Source: Streptomyces sp. SCL15-4 (lineage in GTDB: Bacteria > Actinomycetota > Actinomycetes > Streptomycetales > Streptomycetaceae). Taken from it: a stretch of 64,000 nt of DNA. The stretch spans positions 4,402,001-4,466,000 of the forward strand of contig NZ_JAOBTQ010000001.1 in NCBI RefSeq assembly GCF_033366695.1, read 5' to 3'. The position numbers were made by a program, and so were the translations under genes. Numbering within the stretch: the first letter of the stretch is position 1; each line of letters opens with the position of its first letter. The notes under the pieces were generated by a model. That model did no database searches, was not told where the DNA came from, and worked only from the letters and a program-made list of their open reading frames with translations. This document shows positions 7,540 to 14,095 of this stretch, piece by piece.

Positions 7540-8235
7540 TTATGAAGCCAGTCCTTGCTGTATCCTCTTGCGGGCAAGAGCGAAGGCGCGGTTCGGCACG
7601 GGAACATCGGTAGCAGTGATCTGCTCGTAGGCGGAATTTAGAGAGCGCAGCAACCCTTGCGCCTCGTTCCAGTCGATGTCTTTTGAGAGCAACCCGATCT
7701 CAACCTGATATTTATGGCGAAGTGCCGTATAAGACCGGGCGGACGATTGGAAGTCTGCGGCCTTCTTAGTCGAGCCGAGGAAAGGAGCTGTGGCCGCGTC
7801 GAGTGATGCCATCTTCAGTTTGCGATTGCCTATCATGTGGACTTTCGCACGTCTTCGCATCATTGTCCACGACGTCTTCCAGGAGATAGGAATCTCGGCT
7901 CGATGGTTCCATCGGTAGCTGTAGACCGAGGAATGGCGAGCCTTGTCTACCTCGGCGGCGATCCCGAATATTAGGGCATCGTAAACAAGTCTATCCCGGG
8001 CCGAAAATCGCGCCAATGGGCGCACGGCGATATCGTTTTTCGGGTAGTCTACGATTTCGGTGTGGCTGGGCCCGATGTTGCCATCTCGTATGACCGCAGC
8101 TAGCTCGTCGCAATACCCCTTATTCCATTGATCTGCAACGTCGGCGTAGACAGCAACGTCGGGGATCTCTGAGAACTCTTGTCCAGAGATCAAGAGGCGC
8201 AAGGCGGTTGTAAGCTGCTCGGCGATATCGTCCAC
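7540..8235 (-). CDS. Probable collapsed reverse transcriptase-SLATT defence gene (remnant)
   Basis: 231 residues from the GTG at 8235, behind a GGAGG site. The base composition is clearly AT-richer than the neighbours, a sign of foreign origin. The N-terminal ~110 residues include a Tyr-Pro-Lys-Asn segment followed by VRPLARFSARDRLVYDAL and a Tyr-Ser-Tyr-Arg-Trp, which resemble the N-terminal region of defence-type (DRT/UG) reverse transcriptases. The catalytic YxDD is absent. The C-terminal half (Arg-Arg-Arg-Ala-Lys-Val-His, then AADFQSSARSYTALRHKY and a Val-Pro-Val-Pro motif near the end) resembles the helical part of SLATT effector proteins, but without the two membrane helices. The simplest reading is an internal deletion that fused two defence genes. 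Both similarities come from memory of these families, so the functional call is tentative; the gene itself is real-looking. Confidence 0.5.
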   Translation of the reverse strand: MDDIAEQLTTALRLLISGQEFSEIPDVAVYADVADQWNKGYCDELAAVIRDGNIGPSHTEIVDYPKNDIAVRPLARFSARDRLVYDALIFGIAAEVDKARHSSVYSYRWNHRAEIPISWKTSWTMMRRRAKVHMIGNRKLKMASLDAATAPFLGSTKKAADFQSSARSYTALRHKYQVEIGLLSKDIDWNEAQGLLRSLNSAYEQITATDVPVPNRAFALARKRIQQGLAS

Positions 8236-8510
8236 GAATCCCCCCTCCCTAGTAACAGATGGTAAGGGAGGGAGCGACCACTATATCCACGGAGCGGCCG
8301 CCAGCTCCCGCACGGCTTCCAATCGCGGCGTAACTGTCGACCGTATGACGCCATGCGACCATCCTCTGGCCGGCAGGAGCAGGGCACTGCGAACGGTCAG
8401 AGGCTGACGGCAACGTTGACGGCAACGACGGCACACAGAGACCGACGATCACGAGCCGCAGCGATCAGTACCGCTGAGGAGGGAGCCCTCGTCCAACATG
8501 CCGCCCGATC
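8236..8510. other. Non-coding part of the island
   Basis: About 275 bases between the RT/SLATT-like gene and the right repeat. It should hold that gene's promoter. I see no convincing open frame, tRNA or repeat in it. Confidence 0.6.
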
Positions 8511-8557
8511 CTACGGATCAGAAGGTTGCAGGTTCGAATCCTGCCGAGTGCACACAG
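8511..8557 (+). repeat. attR-like 47 bp direct repeat (partial tRNA-Arg)
   Basis: Exact copy of 4055-4101. It lacks the 5' half of the tRNA, so it is not a functional tRNA gene. Confidence 0.9.
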
Positions 8558-8560
8558 GTG

Positions 8561-8588
8561 AGAGGCCCCGGATTACTCCGGGGCCTCT
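8561..8588 (+). terminator. Hairpin terminator copy after attR
   Basis: 12 bp stem identical to that at 4105-4132 but with loop TTAC. It is presumably the original chromosomal terminator of tRNA-Arg before the island inserted. Confidence 0.8.
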
Positions 8589-8779
8589 TGCGTTTCAGGG
8601 GCGTACCGCAGGGCGAACACGCGTTGCCCGGCTCGATCGGCGTCCCGTACTTCGTGGTGGCCGAGGCAGAGGACCGGCGCCCGGGCGGCGGTCCGTGGAT
8701 ACGGCGGCAGGTTGTCGCGGACAGCAGCGAAGTACCGCGACCACGGCAACCCGCCCTGCCCGCGGGCGTCCTCGGGGTG

Positions 8780-9271
8780 TCAGCAGTCTTCGGTCGGGGT
8801 GTTGCGGTTGAGTTTTTCCAGGTATTCGTGGGCCAGGGTCGTGGTGCGGGTGAAGCAGTCGGTGATGAGTGCGAGTTGCTCCGGGGAGTAGTCCGCGAAG
8901 AGGGCCGTCAGGCGCTTGGAGTGGCCCGCGTAGACCGTCCGTACGCGGGTGATCGCCTCCGGGACCGCCGCCACGCGGACGCGGCGGCGGTCCGCGGGGT
9001 CCGGGCGGCGGGTGACGTAGCCGGCGCGTTCCAGGCGGTTGAGGATGCCGGTCACCGCTCCCGTGGTGACGTGCGCGCGGGCCGCGAGGTCGCCCGCCGT
9101 GAGCAGGTCGTCGCCGGCCTCCAGGACGAAGGTGAAGCAGGCCAGGTCGGTGACCGTCAGGCCCAGCCGGCGGGCCAGCTCCTGCTGCCCGATGAGGTGG
9201 GCGGCGATGAGGTGGTCCATCGCCGACAGCGCTTGGGCGGGGGTGGCGGGCTCGGTCGGCGTGCCGTGCAT
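8780..9271 (-). CDS. MarR-family transcriptional regulator
   Basis: 163 residues from the ATG at 9271; an upstream ATG (about 9333) would add a poorly conserved leader. It has the winged-helix core of MarR proteins: the recognition helix region with Val-Thr-Thr-Gly-Ala-Val-Thr-Gly-Ile-Leu-Asn-Arg-Leu-Glu, then the wing with Arg-Arg-Pro-Asp-Pro-Ala-Asp-Arg-Arg-Arg-Val. N- and C-terminal helices would form the dimer interface. It is divergent from the DUF2797 gene. A CTTA-N5-TAAG inverted repeat (9314-9326) lies in the shared 95 bp gap and is a candidate operator. The ligand is unknown. Confidence 0.88.
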   Translation of the reverse strand: MHGTPTEPATPAQALSAMDHLIAAHLIGQQELARRLGLTVTDLACFTFVLEAGDDLLTAGDLAARAHVTTGAVTGILNRLERAGYVTRRPDPADRRRVRVAAVPEAITRVRTVYAGHSKRLTALFADYSPEQLALITDCFTRTTTLAHEYLEKLNRNTPTEDC

Positions 9272-9313
9272 CTTCTCGGGGTCCCTGAGTGGTGAGGTTT
9301 TCGGTTCGTATCG

Positions 9314-9326
9314 CTTAGCTGGTAAG
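9314..9326. promoter_or_regulatory. Candidate MarR operator
   Basis: CTTAGCTGGTAAG, a short inverted repeat between the divergent MarR and DUF2797 genes. It is chosen on position and symmetry only. Confidence 0.4.
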
Positions 9327-9366
9327 AGAACCATGGTGTCAGACCCGGCCCTTACCCTCGCCAGTG

Positions 9367-10239
9367 ATGGCACAGGTCTGGAAATGCGCGGGGCTTCGCT
9401 GGATGGCGGACGGCCCGGTGCTGGTGTGGAGCGGTGGGCGGCGCAGTGCGCTCATCCGGGGGAAGCGGATCGGGTTCGCCGTGCCGGAGGGGGGTGTGCG
9501 GACGTGCGCGGGAGCGCGGGGGAACGGGTGTCCGGTGCGCGCCGTCGTGCCGGGGAGGAGTACGGGCGGCCGGTGCGAGGAGTGCGCGCGGCTGGAGCGG
9601 GCGCACTCGGTGGCCGCCGACAAGGTCGCGGACGATCCCCGGCCGTACCGGGTGTACCTGGCCTGGTTCGGGCCCGGGATGGTGAAGGTCGGCATCACCG
9701 CCGTGGAGCGGGGGCCGGCCCGGCTGCTCGAACAGGGTGCCGTCTGCTTCAGCTGGCTCGGCACCGGTCCGCTGATGGCCGCGCGGCGCACCGAGGAACT
9801 GCTGCGGGCCGCGCTGCGCGTGCCGGACCGGGTGCCGTATGCCGAGAAGCGGGCGGTGCGGGCCGTGCTGCCGGAGTCGGAGGCGGAGCGCGCCGCCGAG
9901 CTGCGGGAGCTGCACGCGCGGGCCGTCGCGCTCCCCGGCCGGCCGGAGTCGCTGCGCGCCGAGCCCTGCCGGGTCGTCGATCAGCTCGGCGTGTTCGGGC
10001 TCGCCGGTGGACCGGAGGCGTTCGGTGAGGTCGTGGAGCTGGTGCCGGGCGGGGCCGTGCGCGGGGAACTGGTCGCGGTCGCCGGGCCCGATCTCCATCT
10101 GGCCGTCGGCGGGCGCGGAGCCGTCGCTCTGGACACCCGGCTGATGACCGGCTGGGAACTGGTGCCGGCCGGCACCGCGGCGGACGGATGCGGCTTCCCC
10201 GTCCGGGAGTTCGGCAGGCCGCCGGAGAGGCTGTTCTGA
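9367..10239 (+). CDS. DUF2797 family protein
   Basis: 290 residues. ATG at 9367, with an in-frame GTG just before at 9364. No ribosome site is visible, so it may be translated from a leaderless transcript. Cysteines in the first 80 residues (Cys-Ala-Gly, Cys-Pro-Val, Cys-Glu-Glu-Cys) suggest a zinc site. They are followed by a Tyr-x-Val-Tyr-Leu-Ala-Trp-Phe-Gly segment, then Val-Lys-Val-Gly-Ile-Thr and Leu-Leu-Glu-Gln-Gly-Ala, which I recognise as the DUF2797 core. The core order (Tyr strand, Gly-Ile-Thr, Arg) is reminiscent of GIY-YIG nucleases, but the relation is my inference. No function has been established that I know of. Confidence 0.8.
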   Translation: MAQVWKCAGLRWMADGPVLVWSGGRRSALIRGKRIGFAVPEGGVRTCAGARGNGCPVRAVVPGRSTGGRCEECARLERAHSVAADKVADDPRPYRVYLAWFGPGMVKVGITAVERGPARLLEQGAVCFSWLGTGPLMAARRTEELLRAALRVPDRVPYAEKRAVRAVLPESEAERAAELRELHARAVALPGRPESLRAEPCRVVDQLGVFGLAGGPEAFGEVVELVPGGAVRGELVAVAGPDLHLAVGGRGAVALDTRLMTGWELVPAGTAADGCGFPVREFGRPPERLF

Positions 10240-10288
10240 GCCGTCCGGTCCACAACCCTCTGACCGGTGCCCGGCCGCCCCGGCCCTT

Positions 10289-10329
10289 TCTCAGAGAAAT
10301 CACAGACTCCGGAAAGCGTCCTCTCAGAG
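10289..10329 (+). promoter_or_regulatory. Direct repeat TCTCAGAG upstream of response regulator
   Basis: TCTCAGAG occurs at 10289-10296 and 10322-10329, start to start 33 bp (about three helical turns), just ahead of the ATG at 10351. Spaced direct repeats are typical for OmpR-type regulators, so this may be an autoregulatory site. Confidence 0.45.
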
Positions 10330-10350
10330 CACGCCGCCAGGGTGTCCGCC

Positions 10351-11091
10351 ATGACCACGACCTCGCCCCAGGGGCGCACCGAACTGCTGAGGCCGGACGG
10401 GAGCCCCGTCCGCGTGCTGGTGGTGGACGACGAGTTGTCGATCACCGAGCTGCTGAGCATGGCCCTGCGCTACGAGGGCTGGCAGATCAGGAGCGCGGGC
10501 GACGGACAGGGCGCGATCCAGGCGGCCCGTGAGTTCCGGCCCGACGCCGTCGTGCTCGACATGATGCTCCCGGACATGGACGGCCTGTCCGTGCTCGGCC
10601 GGCTGCGGCGCGAACTGCCGGACGTGCCCGTGCTCTTCCTCACCGCCAAGGACGCGGTGGAGGACCGTATCGCCGGGCTCACCGCCGGCGGCGACGACTA
10701 CGTCACCAAGCCGTTCAGCCTGGAGGAGGTCGTCGCCCGGCTGCGCGGGCTGATCCGGCGGTCGGGGGCCGCCGACCGGCGGTCCGACTCCGTGCTCGTC
10801 GTGGGGGACCTGACGCTGGACGAGGACAGCCACGAGGTCGCGCGGGGCGGTGAGTCGATCCACCTCACCGCCACCGAGTTCGAGCTGCTGCGCTTCCTCA
10901 TGCGCAACCCCCGGCGGGTGCTCAGCAAGGCGCAGATCCTGGACCGCGTGTGGTCGTACGACTTCGGCGGCCAGGCCAATGTCGTCGAGCTGTACATCTC
11001 CTATCTGCGGCGGAAGATCGACGCCGGTCGCGAGCCGATGATCCACACCCGGCGGGGAGCCGGCTATCTGATCAAGCCCGCCGCGTCGTGA
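10351..11091 (+). CDS. OmpR-family response regulator
   Basis: 246 residues. An N-terminal extension of about 20 residues precedes the receiver domain (about 20-135), with acidic pocket Asp26-Asp27, phosphoacceptor Asp70 (in Val-Val-Leu-Asp-Met-Met-Leu-Pro) and the conserved Thr-Ala-Lys switch lysine. The C-terminal winged helix (about 150-245) has the usual LTATEFELLRFLMRNP and the wing Arg-Arg-Gly-Ala-Gly-Tyr. Its TGA overlaps the GTG start of the sensor kinase gene (GTGA). It heads a four-gene run with two glycosyltransferase genes, so it likely controls their expression in response to an envelope signal. Confidence 0.95.
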   Translation: MTTTSPQGRTELLRPDGSPVRVLVVDDELSITELLSMALRYEGWQIRSAGDGQGAIQAAREFRPDAVVLDMMLPDMDGLSVLGRLRRELPDVPVLFLTAKDAVEDRIAGLTAGGDDYVTKPFSLEEVVARLRGLIRRSGAADRRSDSVLVVGDLTLDEDSHEVARGGESIHLTATEFELLRFLMRNPRRVLSKAQILDRVWSYDFGGQANVVELYISYLRRKIDAGREPMIHTRRGAGYLIKPAAS

Positions 11092-12692
11092 GCGGGCGGC
11101 GACGGCCGCTGCGACGCGGACAGCCGCGCACCCTGCGGACGCGGCTCGTCGTCGCGTCCGTGACGCTGATCGCGGTGGTGTGCGCGGTGATCGGCACGGT
11201 GACCACGCTGGCGCTGCGCTCGCACCTGTACGAGCAGCTGGACGGCAAGGTCACCGAGATCGCCATGCGCGGGGTCGGGCACCTGGAGCCCGGCGGCGCC
11301 GGACCGGGAGCGCCCCGGATGCCGGCCGCCTCCACCCCGGACACCCAGGTGGAGAACCTGCTGACGAAGGGCCCCACCCCGTTCGGGGCCGTCGCCGCGT
11401 ATGTCCGCGGCTCCTCGATCACCAGCGCCGCCGTCGCCCGGCAGCAGAACGACGACAACGGCTTCTTCAAACGGTCGCGGGCCGTCGGCCTGACCACCGA
11501 GCAGAAGGCGGCACTGCGCACCGTGCCGCGGGACGGCGCCGCGCACACCGTGCGGCTCCCGGGCCTCGGCGGCTACCTCGTCAAGTACAGGGCGAGCGAG
11601 GACGGCGGCGACGCCTTCTACGTCGCGCTTCCCACCAAGGACACCGACGACAACATCAACACGCTCGTCCTGGTCGAGATCAGCGTCACCGCCGCCGGTC
11701 TGGTCGCCGCCGCCATCGCCGGCTACGTGCTCGTCGGTGTCGCCACCCGCCCCCTGCGCAGGGTCGCCGCCACCGCCACCCGGGTCTCCGAACTGCCGCT
11801 GCACACCGGCGAGGTGATCCTCAGCGAGCGGGTCCCGGAGGCGGAGTGCGACCCGCACACCGAGGTCGGCCGGGTCGGTGCCGCACTCAACCGGATGCTC
11901 GACCACGTCCACGGCGCCCTGCACGCCCGGCAGCGCAGCGAGACGCGGGTACGGCAGTTCGTGGCCGACGCCAGCCACGAGCTGCGCACCCCGCTCGCCT
12001 CCATCCGCGGGTACGCCGAACTCACCCGGCGCGGACGCGAGGAGGTCGGGCCCGACACCCGGCACGCCCTCGGCCGGATCGAGTCCGAGGCCGGGCGGAT
12101 GACCCTGCTCGTGGAGGACCTGCTGCTGCTCGCCCGGCTGGACGCCGGCCGGCCGCTGCGCTTCGAGCACACCGATCTGGTCCCGCTGGTCGTCGACGCG
12201 GTCAGCGACTCCCGCGCCGCGGGCATGGACCACACCTGGCGGCTGGACCTGCCCGCCGCGCCGGCCCCGGTCCGCGCGGACCCGGCCCGGATCCAGCAGG
12301 TGCTGGTCAACCTGCTGGGCAACGCCCGCAAGCACACCCCGCCCGGTACGACCGTCACCGCGCGGGTGCGCCGGCGCGGGCCGTGGATGTGCGTGGACGT
12401 GGAGGACGACGGCCCGGGCATCCCGGCGGAGCTGCTGCCGCACGTCTTCGAGAGGTTCGCCCGGGGCGACTCCGCGCGCACCCGCGCCACCGGGTCCACG
12501 GGCCTCGGGCTCGCCATCGTGCAGGCCGTGACCGCCGCGCACGCGGGCACCGTGACCGTGGACAGCGCGCCCGGCCGCACCGTGTTCACCCTGCGGCTGC
12601 CCGCCCTCGCCGGACCGGTGCCGGAAACCGGCCCGTCACCGCACTCACAGCCGCGGCACAGCGCCACCACACGGGCGCGACAGGGGACCTGA
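11088..12692 (+). CDS. Membrane sensor histidine kinase
   Basis: 534 residues, GTG start overlapping the regulator's stop. Topology: a short basic N-terminus, TM1 (about 20-45), an extracytoplasmic sensor loop of some 150 residues, TM2 (about 195-220), HAMP, then a HisKA domain with DASHELRTPL (phosphoacceptor His297), an N-box (Leu-Val-Asn-Leu-Leu-Gly-Asn-Ala), a G1 box (Asp-Asp-Gly-Pro-Gly-Ile) and a G2 box (Gly-Leu-Gly-Leu-Ala-Ile-Val). All catalytic elements are present. The sensor loop is Gly/Pro-rich near its start and has no named domain that I can see. It pairs with the preceding regulator; the two downstream genes suggest an envelope-glycan signal. Confidence 0.95.
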   Translation: MSGRRRPLRRGQPRTLRTRLVVASVTLIAVVCAVIGTVTTLALRSHLYEQLDGKVTEIAMRGVGHLEPGGAGPGAPRMPAASTPDTQVENLLTKGPTPFGAVAAYVRGSSITSAAVARQQNDDNGFFKRSRAVGLTTEQKAALRTVPRDGAAHTVRLPGLGGYLVKYRASEDGGDAFYVALPTKDTDDNINTLVLVEISVTAAGLVAAAIAGYVLVGVATRPLRRVAATATRVSELPLHTGEVILSERVPEAECDPHTEVGRVGAALNRMLDHVHGALHARQRSETRVRQFVADASHELRTPLASIRGYAELTRRGREEVGPDTRHALGRIESEAGRMTLLVEDLLLLARLDAGRPLRFEHTDLVPLVVDAVSDSRAAGMDHTWRLDLPAAPAPVRADPARIQQVLVNLLGNARKHTPPGTTVTARVRRRGPWMCVDVEDDGPGIPAELLPHVFERFARGDSARTRATGSTGLGLAIVQAVTAAHAGTVTVDSAPGRTVFTLRLPALAGPVPETGPSPHSQPRHSATTRARQGT

Positions 12693-12706
12693 GAAGAGTC
12701 GGTGCC

Positions 12707-14095
12707 ATGCGAACCGACTCTTCTCCCGGCACCCTGCCGGCGCGGGAGCACCTCCCGGCCACAGACGCCGGTAGGCCTGTCCTGGACGTAGTGATCCCCG
12801 TCTACAACGAGGAGAAGGACCTCCAGCCGTGCGTCCGCCGGCTGCACGCGCACCTCACGCGCACCTTCCCGTATTCGTTCCGCATCACCGTCGCGGACAA
12901 CGCCTCCACCGACGCCACCCCGCTGGTGGCGGCGCGGCTGGCGGCCGAGATCCCCGGGGTGCGGACCGTACGGCTGGAGCAGAAGGGGCGGGGACGGGCG
13001 CTGCGAACCGTGTGGTCGGCCTCCGACGCCCCGGTCCTCGCCTACATGGACGTCGACCTGTCCACCGACCTCAACGCCCTGCTGCCGCTGGTGGCGCCGC
13101 TGATCTCCGGCCACTCCGACCTGGCGATCGGCTCCCGGCTGGCCCGCGCCTCCCGGGTCGTACGCGGCCCCAAGCGGGAGTTCGTCAGCCGGGCCTACAA
13201 CCTGATCCTGCGCGGTTCGCTCCAGGCCCGCTTCTCGGACGCGCAGTGCGGCTTCAAGGCGATCCGCCGGGACGTGGCCCAGGCGCTGCTGCCGCTGGTG
13301 GAGGACACCGGCTGGTTCTTCGACACCGAGCTGCTGGTGCTCGCCGAGCGCGCGGGCCTCAGGATCCACGAGGTGCCGGTCGACTGGGTCGACGACCCCG
13401 ACTCCACCGTGCACATCGTCAGGACGGCCACCGACGACCTCAAGGGCGTGTGGCGGATCGGCAAGGCGCTGGCCGCCGGTTCGCTGCCGCTGGACCGGCT
13501 GGCCCGGCCCTTCGGCGACGACCCGCGCGACCGCGAACTGACCGACGTGCCGCACGGCCTGGCCCGCCAGCTCGTCGGCTTCTGCGTGGTCGGCGGCCTG
13601 TCGACCCTCTTCTACCTGCTGCTGTACAGCGCCTTCCGGCAGGCCGTCGGCCCGCAGACCGCCAACGCGCTCGCGCTGCTGGTCTCCGCCGTGGCGAACA
13701 CGGCCGCCAACCGCCGGCTGACCTTCGGGGTGCGCGGCCGGGGCGGCGCGGTCCGGCACCAGGCGCAGGGCCTGGTCGTCTTCGGCATCGGCCTCGCCCT
13801 GACCAGCGGCTCTCTCATCGCCCTGAACGCGGCCGGCGACAGCCCGGCGCACTCCACCGAACTGGCGGTGCTCATCGCCGCCAACCTCGCGGCGACCGTG
13901 CTGCGGTTCCTGCTCTTCCGCGCCTGGGTCTTCCCGGACCGCGCGGAGACCGGCCCGCTCGCGGTGATCGCCGCGTCCCCGTACGACCGGCCCTGCCGGC
14001 CCACCGCCCACCTCAGCGCCGACGAGGCCGCGGACGCCGTCCCGCGGCCGCGGCCGGTGCGCCCGCACGACACCGACCCGGGGGACGCCCGATGA
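12707..14095 (+). CDS. GT2 glycosyltransferase (dolichyl-phosphate-sugar-synthase type) fused to GtrA membrane domain
   Basis: 462 residues. The N-terminal GT-A domain (about 25-260) has Val-Ile-Pro-Val-Tyr-Asn-Glu-Glu, Asp-Asn-Ala-Ser-Thr-Asp-Ala-Thr and the metal-binding Asp-Val-Asp at Tyr-Met-Asp-Val-Asp-Leu-Ser. A Gln-Cys-Gly-Phe-Lys-Ala acceptor motif follows. The C-terminal half (about 285-430) has four hydrophobic helices of the GtrA type. Such proteins load a sugar from a nucleotide donor onto polyprenyl phosphate and flip the product. The last gene of the operon, which overlaps it by four bases, would use that lipid-linked sugar outside. A hydrophilic tail of 35 residues ends the protein. 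Confidence 0.92.
   Translation: MRTDSSPGTLPAREHLPATDAGRPVLDVVIPVYNEEKDLQPCVRRLHAHLTRTFPYSFRITVADNASTDATPLVAARLAAEIPGVRTVRLEQKGRGRALRTVWSASDAPVLAYMDVDLSTDLNALLPLVAPLISGHSDLAIGSRLARASRVVRGPKREFVSRAYNLILRGSLQARFSDAQCGFKAIRRDVAQALLPLVEDTGWFFDTELLVLAERAGLRIHEVPVDWVDDPDSTVHIVRTATDDLKGVWRIGKALAAGSLPLDRLARPFGDDPRDRELTDVPHGLARQLVGFCVVGGLSTLFYLLLYSAFRQAVGPQTANALALLVSAVANTAANRRLTFGVRGRGGAVRHQAQGLVVFGIGLALTSGSLIALNAAGDSPAHSTELAVLIAANLAATVLRFLLFRAWVFPDRAETGPLAVIAASPYDRPCRPTAHLSADEAADAVPRPRPVRPHDTDPGDAR

Larger units (their letters stand above)
4055..8557. mobile_element. Integrase-less genomic island at tRNA-Arg (about 4.5 kb)
   Basis: The segment is bounded by a 47 bp perfect direct repeat that starts in the anticodon loop of tRNA-Arg and ends five bases past its 3' end, the classic footprint of tyrosine-recombinase integration. 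Both repeats are followed by a near-identical terminator. Inside are accessory genes: a kinase-like protein, three small hypotheticals, a frameshifted HTH-DUF5919 gene, a Nudix hydrolase and a noticeably AT-richer defence-like gene. I see no integrase, excisionase, replication or transfer gene, so this is either a deleted remnant or a satellite-type element moved in trans. Confidence 0.8.

Noticed and set aside
8591..8779. Possible gene between attR and the MarR gene
   Set aside because: Frames are short and without motifs; no start with a ribosome site.
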